Below, one piece after another: positions 1-8,582 of a stretch of DNA of 54,549 bases. The stretch is from CAZWAP01 sp964632005. Its GTDB lineage: Bacteria; Planctomycetota; Phycisphaerae; Sedimentisphaerales; Anaerobacaceae. Location of the stretch: positions 1 to 54,549 of the forward strand of contig CAZWAP010000014.1 in assembly GCA_964632005.1 (NCBI GenBank), in the 5' to 3' direction. The notes under the pieces were generated by a model. The model saw only the letters and a list, made by a program, of their open reading frames with translations, was not told where the DNA came from and made no database searches. The position numbers were made by a program, and so were the translations under genes. Within the stretch, counting starts at the first letter, position 1; each line of letters starts with the position of its first letter.

Positions 1-355
1 CGGGTCCGCTCTGGCGTGGGTCCCACGAAGAAGACGCACCGGGCGTCCCCGTTGAGCCGCCGTAGAATCAGCCGTTTCCTCCCAAAAAAACGGCGTTTCA
101 CGGAGCCCCGGTCGCTTCGGCAGTAATAGTGAGGCAGTTTGCGAGCTTCCAGGCGGTTTGTCGACTTGAAAGATCTGCTGTCCTGACGCAACTTACGCCG
201 CGGGCGCAAGAGCCCGTTGCGTAATAACAGCGCATCGGTTACCGGACCCGAAAATTCAAAATTTATCCCCGGGCCCGCCGCTGCCGTTCGGCCGCTGAAC
301 AGCGCCGCTGCTGTAGACTTGCATACGACCCTCTGGCCTGCGCTCTTGGCGACCG
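1..355. other. Left-edge region, no gene recognised
   Basis: No reading frame here carries a recognisable protein. Plus-strand frame 1 is open from the window edge to a stop near base 124, and frame 3 to a stop near base 63, so the tail of a plus-strand gene cannot be excluded. Neither short peptide has a motif I know. I see no clear terminator for the recR transcript that runs into this region. Confidence 0.4.
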
Positions 356-961
356 TTATTCGAGTTCCTGGCGTCCGATGATAGCGTCCGTGAGTATCTT
401 GCCGGACGCATACTCGATCGTCGAGCCAGAAGGCAGACCCCTTGCCAGGCGGGTAATCCTGACGCCCAAAGGCCGAAGCAGCGAGCTTATGTACAGGGCT
501 GTGCCGTCGCCGGCCAGATTGGGATTCGTTGCCATAACCACCTCCTTGACCCCGCCGCTCCGAACCCGCCCTACAAGTTTATCGATGGTCAGATCCTCAG
601 GCCCGATCCCTTCGAGCGGAGCGATGTGACCGCCCAAGACGTGATAAACCCACGTGCATGCGCCCGTCTTTTCGAGGCTGACCACGTCTTTGGGCTGTTC
701 CACAACACACAGAAGGCTTTTGTCTCTCTTGGGATCCGAGCATATCCTGCAGATCCGCTGTTCGGCGAGGTTGCAGCAGACCTCACAGCGTTTTATCTCT
801 TGCTTGACCGCGCGGATCGCCTCGGCCAGGCCGAGGGCCTCGGCCGGGGTAGCGTTGAGAATGTAAAACGCCAGCCGTTCGGCGCTCTTCGGCCCGATGC
901 CCGGAAGCTTGCCGAGCTCCTCGATCAACTTGTTTAGACTCTCCGTATACGCACCGCTCAT
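356..961 (-). CDS. recR: Recombination mediator protein RecR
   Basis: RecR works with RecF/RecO to load RecA on gapped DNA during recombinational repair in the cytoplasm. The 201 residues match the usual family length. Residues about 10-30 carry the N-terminal helix-hairpin-helix (LGKLPGIGPKSAERLAFYIL). A four-cysteine zinc finger follows at about 59-74 (CEVC, then CRIC). Then comes a Toprim domain with the acidic VVEQPKDV segment and a C-terminal STIEYASG motif. It is co-directional with dnaX, 210 bases upstream. The common neighbour ybaB/ebfC, often between these two genes, is not in the gap. Identification is secure from motifs and synteny. Confidence 0.97.
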   Translation of the reverse strand: MSGAYTESLNKLIEELGKLPGIGPKSAERLAFYILNATPAEALGLAEAIRAVKQEIKRCEVCCNLAEQRICRICSDPKRDKSLLCVVEQPKDVVSLEKTGACTWVYHVLGGHIAPLEGIGPEDLTIDKLVGRVRSGGVKEVVMATNPNLAGDGTALYISSLLRPLGVRITRLARGLPSGSTIEYASGKILTDAIIGRQELE

Positions 962-1171
962 TGTAGCTCGGTAATACCGTCAATAACAAGCTCTGTGTCT
1001 GTTACTATATGCCGCCGGCCTCGATCGTGTCAACGCCGCCGACCTTCCGGAGAAGATATCGGGATCGACAGCGCGGGCTATTCTTAGCTCTTCGACGAAT
1101 CCCGTGGCGCGCCAGAGGTAAGACAGGGCCAGTGGCTTCTTTCGGCACGCAACCGAATTAGCACCACCACC

Positions 1172-2851
1172 TTATTTTTCCTCGATGTCTATTACCTTCG
1201 CGTTCAGCCCCAGCAAAACGGCCTTGACCGCCGGGTCATTGATCAGTTCGGCCCTTTTGCGGCTGGGCGTCTCGGCCGACTCAGGCTCGGCCGAGGACTG
1301 AGGATCGCCCTGGGCCAGCTCTAAGCTCAAGGTCAGCGGCCGGGCGAATTCCTCGGCTAACAGCGCCCGGACCCGCTCGATTCGCCCGTTTTGCTCGCAC
1401 ATCTGTTTCTGGAGCTTCGCGCCCGCCGGAAATTCAAGTCTCAGCACCCCGTCCTCGAAGCTCCGCGGCACCGCACAGCTAAGCAGACCCGCCGTCCCGC
1501 GCCCCAGCCTGGCTGCCACCAGATTGAGGATAGCCTGCCAGTTCTCTTTTATCGAGTGAATATCGCCCCGCAGATTCGTCAGCTCAGGGCTTGTATTCTC
1601 ACTCCCGGGCTTTGGGCCTGACGGAGCGGCCTCCTCCCGCTTGGCCGAGCTGTGCGCCGAGGATCGGGCGACCCTATTTACCGTCGCGGGTTTTTTTTTA
1701 ACACGGCCTGCCGGCTCGCCCTGTAGCTGCGAGATCAATTTATCGACGTCCATAAAGTGTTCACTCAGTGCGAGCCTGAGCAGCGAGGCCTCCAGCAGGG
1801 CACGGGCGTTGTCGGCGTTCTTGACCGACCAGCGCAGCTTCTCGAGCATCGCGATACCGTAAACCAGCGCGGCGATGTCGAACCGCTCGGCCAACTCAAT
1901 GGCCCGCTGCCGCTGTTGCGCGGTGAGTATCACCAGGTCGCTGTCGGCGCCGGCCGACTTTACCACCATCAGGTCACGCATATAATCGATCAGCGAATCG
2001 ACCACCTGCACTTCACTACTGCCCGCGGAAAGCAGCTCGTCCACCGCTGCCAGCGCCCCGCCTGCGTCGCTCGCGGCGATTCTGTCCACCAGCTTCCATA
2101 CCTTCTCGCTGTCCGCGCAGCCGAGAAACTCTTCCAGCAGCGGAATCGTCAGCGGGCTCGCCCCCGTGCTTATCAAGCGGTCCAGCAGGCTGAGCGCATC
2201 CCTCATCGAACCGTTGGCCATCTTCGCAAGCGGCAGAACCAGCTCGTCTTCGTATTCGATCTTCTCGGCCTTGAGTATCAACCTGAGCTGCTCGGCTATC
2301 GCCGCCGGCGTAATGCTGTTGAAGTCGAACCTCTGGCAGCGCGACTGGATCGTCGGGATGACCTTGTTCGGCTCGGTCGTCGCGAAAATGAATTTGACGT
2401 GGCTCGGCGGCTCTTCGAGCGTCTTCAACAACGCGTTGAACGACTCGGTCGTCAGCATGTGCACTTCGTCGATGATGTATATCTTGTACCGCGAACGGGC
2501 AGGCCGGTAGATCGCATTCTGCCGAAGTTCGCGTATGTTGTCGATCCCCCGGTTCGATGCGCCGTCGATTTCAATGACGTCGATATCGTCGCCGGTGTGT
2601 ATGGCCAGGCAGCTCTCGCACTTGCAGCAGGGATCGGTCGTCGGGCCCTCAGCGGCAAGGCAGTTGAGCGACTTGGCAAGAATACGCGCCATCGTGGTCT
2701 TGCCGACCCCACGCGTCCCCGTGAAAAGATACGCATGGGCGACCCGGCCAGTCCTTATCGCGTTCTTCAGCGTCTGGGCGATCGCATCCTGCCCGACCAC
2801 ATCCTCGAACCTCTGGGAACGGTACTTCCTTGCTAATACGGTGTACGCCAT
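1172..2851 (-). CDS. dnaX: DNA polymerase III subunit tau/gamma
   Basis: DnaX is the ATPase of the clamp loader that opens the sliding clamp for the replicative polymerase. The 559 residues show the typical N-terminus (MAYTVLARKYRSQRFEDVVG), Walker A GTRGVGKTT near residue 45-53, a zinc-binding Cys cluster at about 64-81 (CLAAEG, CCKCESC), the IIDEVHML Walker B box and the sensor-1 region IFATTEPNKV. Domains I-III end near residue 370; a charged low-complexity linker and a C-terminal tau-like region follow. Codons 385-387 form a run of nine A on the coding strand, where slippage would give a shorter gamma form. The gene lies directly downstream of the SRP RNA, a very common bacterial arrangement. 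Confidence 0.97.
   Translation of the reverse strand: MAYTVLARKYRSQRFEDVVGQDAIAQTLKNAIRTGRVAHAYLFTGTRGVGKTTMARILAKSLNCLAAEGPTTDPCCKCESCLAIHTGDDIDVIEIDGASNRGIDNIRELRQNAIYRPARSRYKIYIIDEVHMLTTESFNALLKTLEEPPSHVKFIFATTEPNKVIPTIQSRCQRFDFNSITPAAIAEQLRLILKAEKIEYEDELVLPLAKMANGSMRDALSLLDRLISTGASPLTIPLLEEFLGCADSEKVWKLVDRIAASDAGGALAAVDELLSAGSSEVQVVDSLIDYMRDLMVVKSAGADSDLVILTAQQRQRAIELAERFDIAALVYGIAMLEKLRWSVKNADNARALLEASLLRLALSEHFMDVDKLISQLQGEPAGRVKKKPATVNRVARSSAHSSAKREEAAPSGPKPGSENTSPELTNLRGDIHSIKENWQAILNLVAARLGRGTAGLLSCAVPRSFEDGVLRLEFPAGAKLQKQMCEQNGRIERVRALLAEEFARPLTLSLELAQGDPQSSAEPESAETPSRKRAELINDPAVKAVLLGLNAKVIDIEEK
1691..1699 (-). promoter_or_regulatory. Candidate slippage site inside dnaX (nine A on coding strand)
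   Basis: The coding strand reads GTT followed by nine A and then CCC, giving Val-Lys-Lys-Lys-Pro at residues 384-388. A -1 change after the run reads Thr-Arg-Asp-Gly-Lys then TAG, giving a product of about 392 residues. A +1 change gives Asn-Pro-Arg-Arg then TAA, about 390 residues. Three bases after the run, GCGAC and GTCGC can pair as a 5-bp stem with a 10-base loop. dnaX genes of Thermus (transcript slippage on nine A) and E. coli (ribosomal frameshift) use such runs at the same place to make gamma. Function here is inferred. Confidence 0.7.
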
Positions 2852-2865
2852 CTCAGAGAATAGAT

Positions 2866-2961
2866 GGCCGGGTTTACCACGGCACCACCAAGCTCACGCT
2901 TATGGCTGCTCGGTTCCCCGCCTGACCAGGTTCGCGGGCTTGGTCTGCATGGGACCCGGCC
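2866..2961 (-). ncRNA. ffs: Signal recognition particle RNA, small bacterial (4.5S) type
   Basis: On the minus strand the 96 bases begin GGCCGGGU and end ACCCGGCC, closing perfectly. The conserved helix 8 is present: GGUCAGG, then a GGAA tetraloop closed by CGG/CCG, then GAGCAGCC. This is the Ffh-binding region with its asymmetric A-rich bulge. The RNA scaffolds the particle that targets membrane and secreted proteins co-translationally. It ends 14 bases upstream of the dnaX start codon, as in many bacteria. A weak possible -10 (TATACT, 3006-3011) lies upstream, implying 5' processing if used. The ends are set from the pairing and may be off by a few bases. Confidence 0.93.
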
Positions 2962-3219
2962 GTAATCACTGACCATTCATTGATTCTTCATCACACCGAT
3001 CTTATAGTATAGCAGCAGGGCGGCCGTACCTCTACAAAAACATTGCCGACCCTCAAATTTCGACCCGCCAAACCCCGCCTTGCAGCCAAAGCTCAAACCT
3101 TAGAAATTTTGCCTGAAGCGCTTGACAACACTGCCACAATAGTCTATTGATTATTCTCCAAATTTTACCAAAACTGATAGTAACCTACAGCCAGGAGTCA
3201 GCAAAATAGAGGATTTGAT

Positions 3220-3402
3220 ATGAACGTGAAGATCGACGATACGTGTACCGCCTGTGGGCTTTGCAGCGATACCTGCCCCGAAGTTTTCGAGCTGGGCGAC
3301 GATATGGCCCGGGTAATCGTTGACCAGGTGCCTGCCGAGCACGAAGAAGCCGTCCGTCAGGCAGCCGAAGAGTGCCCGGTCGAGGCTATTATCATCGAAT
3401 AG
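3220..3402 (+). CDS. Small ferredoxin, single [4Fe-4S] type
   Basis: A 60-residue soluble electron carrier. The first three ligands lie in CTACGLCSDTCP near residues 11-21 and the fourth is in ECPVEAI near residue 52, the pattern of monocluster [4Fe-4S] ferredoxins. The rest is strongly acidic, as is usual for this family. No second CxxCxxC motif exists, so only one cluster is expected. TTGACA at 3122-3127 may be part of its promoter, but the -10 is poor. It lies between the SRP RNA and the convergent P5C dehydrogenase gene and has no dedicated partner next to it, so its redox partner cannot be told. Confidence 0.93.
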   Translation: MNVKIDDTCTACGLCSDTCPEVFELGDDMARVIVDQVPAEHEEAVRQAAEECPVEAIIIE

Positions 3403-3488
3403 CCCGGCCCGATAATTTCCTGCTCCCTTCCAGAGTCGCGCTCGCGCTGGCCGCCGCCGAACGCCCGAAGTTGCTTGCCTTTGCAGCT

Positions 3489-5075
3489 TCAGGGCTGGGT
3501 GGTCACCGACCGTGGATCCATAAAGTGCAGCAGGTAGTCGGGGCCGCCGGCTTTGGTTCCAACGCCCGACATCTTGAAGCCGCCGAAAGGCTGAATCTGC
3601 ACCATCGCCCCCACACAGCTGCGGTTGAAGTACAGGTTGCCGACGCGAAACTCGCGCCGGGCCGCCTCTATGTGTTTGGCGTTTCGGCTGAAAACTCCGC
3701 CGGTCAGGGCGAACTTGGTTGAGTTCGCCCACGCAAGTGCCTGTTCGAAATCCCGCACACGCATCACCGCCAGTACCGGCCCGAATACCTCCTCTTGGGC
3801 CAGTCTATTCTCTGGCGTGATGCCTTCTACGACGGTCAGCGGCACATAGAACCCTTTCTCAGGGACCTCACTGCAATACAGAATCTTACCTTCCTGCCTG
3901 GCCAGATCGATATACTCGAGGGCCTTGGCTTGAGCAGCCTGGTCAATGAGAGGCCCCATATAGTTCTCCGGGTCCTCAGCAGGGCCGATCTTCAGCTTCC
4001 GCGCCGCCTCCACCAGTCTGGGCACGAACGTATCATATATCGAATCAAGTACGATCAGACGCGAACAGGCCGAGCACTTCTGCCCCTGGTAGCCAAAGGC
4101 CGAGTACAGAACGTCGCCTATAGCCTTGTCCATATCATCTATCTCATCGTCGATTATGATCGCGTTCTTGCCTCCCATCTCGCACACCACTTTCTTGACC
4201 TGAGTCTGACCCGGATGGGTACGGCCGGCCCTCTCTATTATTCGCAGCCCCACCTCCATCGAGCCGGTAAAGGCAACCAGAGAAGTCTTCGGGCTGTCCA
4301 CCAGGTAGTCGCCTATCTCCGAACCGCGCCCGGGAACGTAGTTGAATACGCCGGCCGGCAGGCCAACCTCCTGGAAGATCTCCACCAGGTGATGGCCTAC
4401 TACCGGCGACTGGTTCGAGGGCTTGAAAACCACGCAGTTGCCCGTAACTATCGCCGCGGCGCACATCCCGCAGCTGATGGCGAAGGGAAAATTCCACGGT
4501 GCAATAACCACCGCAACGCCCTTGGGCTGGTAGAAATACTCGTTCACTTCGCCCGCGTAGCTGCCCATATCCTGCGGTTGCCCCAGGCGGATCATTTCCC
4601 GGGCATAATACTCCAGGAAGTCGATCCCCTCGGCCAGGTCATTGTATGCCTGAGCCCACTGCTTTCCCTCTTCGAGCAGCTGCCAGGCGGAGTAATAATA
4701 AATCCGCTCGCGGGCGATCCGGGCCGCACGGACAAGGTATTCAGCACGCTCGGATGGCGAGGTGTCGCGCCAGCTTTCAAACGCCTTTTGTGCCGCGGAC
4801 AGTGCCTCTTCGACTTCTCGGGTGGTGGCCTGGCAGGCCCGGCCGACAACCTCGTCGGGATCAGCCGGGTTCACCGAATCGATGGTCTGCTCGGTTAGCA
4901 CGTCTTTCCCATCGATAAAGAGCGGGTAAGTGCGCCCCAACTGTTCCCTGACCTGAGCGATTGCCGCACCAAAACCCTCCCTTACTGTCGGATCGTCACA
5001 GCCGGGGAAAATCGGCTCATTGGTAAAGGGTGGTAGTTCCAGCCCGCATCCTGCTTTCCTTTGCTTCGTGCTCAT
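3489..5075 (-). CDS. rocA: L-glutamate gamma-semialdehyde (P5C) dehydrogenase
   Basis: NAD(P)-dependent oxidation of glutamate semialdehyde / pyrroline-5-carboxylate to glutamate. The 528 residues show the aldehyde dehydrogenase fold: IAPWNFPFAI and KPSN in the cofactor region, FTGSMEVG, the catalytic Glu in CEMGGKNAII and the catalytic Cys in GQKCSACSR. The long N-terminal part and YQGQKCSACSR type place it with the RocA/PutA-like P5C dehydrogenases. The start has a good ribosome site (AAGGGGAC) 6 bases upstream. No proline dehydrogenase domain is fused or nearby. It follows proC in the same direction, so the two genes act in opposite directions on the same intermediate. The symbol is by family resemblance. 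Confidence 0.9.
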   Translation of the reverse strand: MSTKQRKAGCGLELPPFTNEPIFPGCDDPTVREGFGAAIAQVREQLGRTYPLFIDGKDVLTEQTIDSVNPADPDEVVGRACQATTREVEEALSAAQKAFESWRDTSPSERAEYLVRAARIARERIYYYSAWQLLEEGKQWAQAYNDLAEGIDFLEYYAREMIRLGQPQDMGSYAGEVNEYFYQPKGVAVVIAPWNFPFAISCGMCAAAIVTGNCVVFKPSNQSPVVGHHLVEIFQEVGLPAGVFNYVPGRGSEIGDYLVDSPKTSLVAFTGSMEVGLRIIERAGRTHPGQTQVKKVVCEMGGKNAIIIDDEIDDMDKAIGDVLYSAFGYQGQKCSACSRLIVLDSIYDTFVPRLVEAARKLKIGPAEDPENYMGPLIDQAAQAKALEYIDLARQEGKILYCSEVPEKGFYVPLTVVEGITPENRLAQEEVFGPVLAVMRVRDFEQALAWANSTKFALTGGVFSRNAKHIEAARREFRVGNLYFNRSCVGAMVQIQPFGGFKMSGVGTKAGGPDYLLHFMDPRSVTTQP

Positions 5076-5204
5076 TTGTCCGTCCCCTTTGGTAATCTGC
5101 CGTATTAGACTCAGGTTTACACAGCTCGACTCAAAACCTCTCTGGGTATTTCAAAATCCTCGTCTGTTCGACAATGACCAATTCTCTTATGTGTCCCTGC
5201 CTGG

Positions 5205-6020
5205 TTATTCTCCCTGGCAGAGCTCCCGGCTCCTCTGGCAGGCCCTCGTTATGGCGGTTTTCACCATACCATCAAAGTTCCCATCGCTAAACACCTTGAA
5301 GGCCGCCTCGGTAGTACCACCCGGCGTGGCCACACGCCTGACCAGCTCAGCCGGGCTTTCGCCCTGCTCGGACGCCTTCTCAGCCATAATCGCCGCCCCC
5401 TTGCCCGTCTGAAGCACCAGAGACCTTGCAGTCTCCTCGGGAAGCCCCAGCTCGATAGCTGCCTCGATCATCCGGTCCAGCAAGAGGAAAAAGTAGGCCG
5501 GACCACTGCCGCTTACCGCTGTAACCGCGTCGATTAGGTCTTCGTCCTCCACGACCTCCGCTTCGCCGACCGATAGGAAAATCAGTCGAGCAATCTCAAG
5601 TCTCGTCCGCGCCTTTTCGTTGGCAAACAGTACACTGGCCCCCTGGTCAACCCAGGCGGGCATATTCGGCATCACGCGAACGATCGCCAGGTCGCCCAGG
5701 GTTGCGGCGATGTCGCCCGTCCGGATGCCGGCAGCAATGGAAATTACCAGCACCTCCGGCTTCAGCCGGCCCTTGATGCTCTCCATTGCCTCGGCCATAT
5801 TCTGAGGCTTTACGCTCAACACCACGATGTCTGCGTTCGAGGCAAGCTCCGCGTTGTTCCGCGCCGTCCTGACGCCGTAGTGCTCCCGAAGGTATTCCAG
5901 CCTTTCCGGCCGGACGTCACTGACGAAAACCTTCCCCGGCCGGTAAACGTTCGCCTTGAGCACACCGTTAATCATAGCCTCGGCCATGTTGCCGCTGCCT
6001 ACAAAACCTATCGTGTCCAT
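5205..6020 (-). CDS. proC: Pyrroline-5-carboxylate reductase
   Basis: Last step of proline synthesis: NAD(P)H reduction of pyrroline-5-carboxylate to proline. The 271 residues match the family length. The N-terminal Rossmann motif is IGFVGSGNMAEAMI (residues 4-17). The C-terminal helical domain carries VTAVSGSGPAYFFLLLDRM and the signature VATPGGTTEAAFKVF near residues 230-244. It starts 86 bases from the divergent flavin reductase gene and is followed, 129 bases on, by P5C dehydrogenase. proB lies 15 kb away (20640-21740); proA is not in the window. Confidence 0.97.
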   Translation of the reverse strand: MDTIGFVGSGNMAEAMINGVLKANVYRPGKVFVSDVRPERLEYLREHYGVRTARNNAELASNADIVVLSVKPQNMAEAMESIKGRLKPEVLVISIAAGIRTGDIAATLGDLAIVRVMPNMPAWVDQGASVLFANEKARTRLEIARLIFLSVGEAEVVEDEDLIDAVTAVSGSGPAYFFLLLDRMIEAAIELGLPEETARSLVLQTGKGAAIMAEKASEQGESPAELVRRVATPGGTTEAAFKVFSDGNFDGMVKTAITRACQRSRELCQGE

Positions 6021-6112
6021 CTCTTTGTCCTTGCCAAAAGAAGCCTCGGTACTATCATCTTAACCGTGCGAGATTCTTGCGGTAATGATAAAGTCGCTTT
6101 GGGAGAATGGCA

Positions 6113-6613
6113 ATGCAAAAGCAGGTGGAATACGAAAAGGCAATAAAGACCAAGTACCCCGAGCAGGTCGTCATAGCCATTGCGAAGGACCGAAACGGCA
6201 AGGCCAACCCCGTTACGTTGGGCTGGACGATGATTGCCTCCGGTCAGCCTCCTATGATGGCGATAGCCGTCGCCAAGACCCACTACTCGGTCGAGACGAT
6301 CACGCACTCCCGGTGTTTTACCATCGCCTTTCCATCCGCAGAGATGGCCGACGCAGCACTATTCTTCGGCTCGCGCTCGGGACGCGACATCGACAAGTTC
6401 GCCGAGTTCAAGTGCCAGACCGCCCCCGCCGTACAGATAGATTCAGTGCTCCTTGCTGAGGCAGTCGCGAATTTCGAATGCACCCTCGAACAGCATATGC
6501 ACGCCGGCGATCACATAATTTTCGTGGGCAAGGTGGTGGCTTCGCACGTCAATACCGAGGCCCGCAAGCGCCTTTACACGATCGGCCCCGGGCATAAACT
6601 CGGCCCGGTATGA
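6113..6613 (+). CDS. Flavin reductase-like FMN-binding protein
   Basis: A protein of about 166 residues of the flavin reductase-like split-barrel family (DIM6/NTAB type). Visible features are the start KYPEQVVIAIAKDRNGKANPVTLGWTM, the segment HYSVETITHSRCFTIAFPS and the C-terminal EQHMHAGDHIIFVGKVVASHV, where the conserved GDH..F.G.V pattern closes the barrel. Such proteins bind FMN and reduce it with NAD(P)H or serve unknown redox roles; the true substrate cannot be told. The ATG at 6107 lies only one base from GGGAG, so I prefer the ATG at 6113, seven bases downstream of that site. It is transcribed divergently from proC. Confidence 0.85.
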   Translation: MQKQVEYEKAIKTKYPEQVVIAIAKDRNGKANPVTLGWTMIASGQPPMMAIAVAKTHYSVETITHSRCFTIAFPSAEMADAALFFGSRSGRDIDKFAEFKCQTAPAVQIDSVLLAEAVANFECTLEQHMHAGDHIIFVGKVVASHVNTEARKRLYTIGPGHKLGPV

Positions 6614-6686
6614 TCACACAACGCTGCCTCCGCCGGATCCCGCCAGTGCCCACGCACCCGCGCCCCCGGAGCCGATCGGATTGGCT

Positions 6687-8381
6687 TCAGCCCGTCAGCA
6701 TCTCGAATTCCTTGGGGCTGAGCGACTGCCTGAGCTTCTGCAGCGCCACTAACTCCAGCTGCCTGACCCGCTCCTTGCTCAGGCCCAGCTCGTCCCCGAT
6801 TTCCTTGAGAGTCTTTGTCTTCTTCTTTACGGGCTGGCCGATCGGGCCGAAACGGTTCAGGATTATGTACTGTTCCCGGGGTTCGAGCTCGTCGCTGATC
6901 ACCTGCGCAAGGCTCTGGTGGGCACGCTCTATCGCCGCCAGGTCCGCAACGTCTTCCTCTTTGAGGTCCTGCTGCAGCCTTGCCAGCGACGCTGCCGCCT
7001 CCCAGTCACGCCGCGCAGCCTCGGCCGGAAGCTTCCGCGCAAACTCCTTGGCGATCGTCCAGGAGGCGAAGGTCGCGAATCTAAATCCCCGCGAATAGTC
7101 AAATTTCTCAACCGCCCGCATCAACGCGATGTTGCCCTCGCTGATCAAGTCTGGCAAGCTCACCCCGGAGACGGCGTGCCTGCGGGCGATGCTGACGACC
7201 AGCCGAAGGTTGGCTTCTATCAAAACCCTTTTTATCTCTTCGGCCTCGCTGAGATAACCCTCTATCTGCCCGAGCACGCTGCTCGCTGCACATATTCCCT
7301 TGATCCCCGCCCTGATGACCGAGGCCCGATACTTGAGGTAGTTGTACCTGCGGAACAGCTCGCGTTCGCGCTCCCTGTTCAACACCGGCGCCTCCTTGAT
7401 TATCCGCAGATAGTCCGGCAGTGACCGGCCTGCCGGGCCCAATGGTTCGAGCAGCCCTTCGTCCCCTGCCTTTACCTCCGCCAGCTTTTTTTTCAGGATC
7501 GATTCCTCGGCATCCGGCCGAAGAAACTCCTCGCTCGCAACAAACTCTATCTTCCTTAGCAGCAGCGCCCTGGTCCGTCGAATGTTTATGAACCTGTATA
7601 TCGAGCTCTTGCTGCGGCCGAAACGCGCCATCAGCTCCTTTACCGTTGTGCCCTGTTTGTAAAGTCTATAGATTTCAGCCGCCTCTGCAGGCTCCGTCAC
7701 GCCTGCAGGCCTGGAAAAGATCCGCCTGGCAGGGTGGGCTTTTTCGTAGTTCACCAGAGTCTTCCTGACGGTCTCGTGAGACCTGCCCAGCTCGGCGGCT
7801 ATCTTGGAGATTATCTGTCTGCGCGAGGCGTGCGGCTTGGCCGCCAGTGCCGCGGCCCGCCTTACGATGCGACGCCTCTCCGCTGCGCTGAGCCGACAGA
7901 ACCTTTTCGCTCGTGCTGCAAGCTCCGGGTTACCCTCCACGAACTTCTCCACCGCAGATCTGACAAAGCCGAATCGCTTGACCCCGTCCTCGAAGATGTA
8001 TTTTCGTGCAAGCAAACCGCGCTTCCGCCATCGATGCAGAGTCTTGACGGATACGCCCAGCTCCGCCGCCAGCTCCTGGATCGTATAAACCTGCTCCCGT
8101 TGCCGATCCACCGGCTCGGCAAGCTGGCTGCTCAGTCTCGCTATGAAAATACGCAGGTCTTCCCGGAGTTGGCCGCCCTGTATAACGTGCTGCTGCCGCG
8201 CAGTTTTTGGCAGGAAACCCGTGACCCGGAAGTACACAAACTCGAAGGGATACTCTTTGTCATCCTTGACAACCTCGTAGAGCCGCTCGGCTGCCTCAAG
8301 CTGCTCACGCCGCTTCTTCTCAGGGGTGAAGCGAAGCTGCAGGAGCAACTCGGCTATGCCTTGATCCTGGATCTGTCGCAT
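6687..8381 (-). CDS. Sigma-70 family factor with N-terminal helix-turn-helix domains
   Basis: 564 residues, directing RNA polymerase to promoters. The C-terminal half is a group 2/3-like sigma: region 1.2-like LPDYLRIIKEAPVLNRERE, region 2 ANLRLVVSIARRHAVSGVSL with LPDLISEGNIALMRAVEKFD and FATFASWTIAKEF, and region 4 TLKEIGDELGLSKERVRQLE. Region 3 looks short or missing, and the usual WWIRQ of region 2.4 is replaced by WTIAK. The N-terminal half holds a MerR/excisionase-like HTH (YTIQELAAELGVSVKTLHRW, about residue 95-115), a second HTH (QIISKIAAELGRSHETVRKT) and a third (TTVKELMARFGRSKSSIYRF). These may add DNA contacts or sense signals. This is not the housekeeping RpoD. Confidence 0.85.
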   Translation of the reverse strand: MRQIQDQGIAELLLQLRFTPEKKRREQLEAAERLYEVVKDDKEYPFEFVYFRVTGFLPKTARQQHVIQGGQLREDLRIFIARLSSQLAEPVDRQREQVYTIQELAAELGVSVKTLHRWRKRGLLARKYIFEDGVKRFGFVRSAVEKFVEGNPELAARAKRFCRLSAAERRRIVRRAAALAAKPHASRRQIISKIAAELGRSHETVRKTLVNYEKAHPARRIFSRPAGVTEPAEAAEIYRLYKQGTTVKELMARFGRSKSSIYRFINIRRTRALLLRKIEFVASEEFLRPDAEESILKKKLAEVKAGDEGLLEPLGPAGRSLPDYLRIIKEAPVLNRERERELFRRYNYLKYRASVIRAGIKGICAASSVLGQIEGYLSEAEEIKRVLIEANLRLVVSIARRHAVSGVSLPDLISEGNIALMRAVEKFDYSRGFRFATFASWTIAKEFARKLPAEAARRDWEAAASLARLQQDLKEEDVADLAAIERAHQSLAQVISDELEPREQYIILNRFGPIGQPVKKKTKTLKEIGDELGLSKERVRQLELVALQKLRQSLSPKEFEMLTG

Positions 8382-8582
8382 TGTCGTGCTCTATAACCCC
8401 GAGCAAACCTCTATCGTGCGTGCCTCCCAATTTCCCATGTTGACCAGGTGTCTATTTTGCAATGCCCGCGCGAAAAACGCCCACCCACTGCGGATAGGCC
8501 GCTCTTCGAAAATTCTTCCGGTTATCTACAACCCCCGCTCGCCAGCTGCTGCGCACCTTGCCGCACTGGCTGAACAGCACAT

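Noticed and set aside
1757..2836. 359-codon plus-strand frame opposite dnaX
   Set aside because: Arg/Gln/Leu-rich mirror of a GC-rich gene, no motif, fully overlaps a certain gene.
3795..4898. 367-codon plus-strand frame opposite P5C dehydrogenase
   Set aside because: Shadow frame; no recognisable domain and the opposite strand is a clear enzyme.
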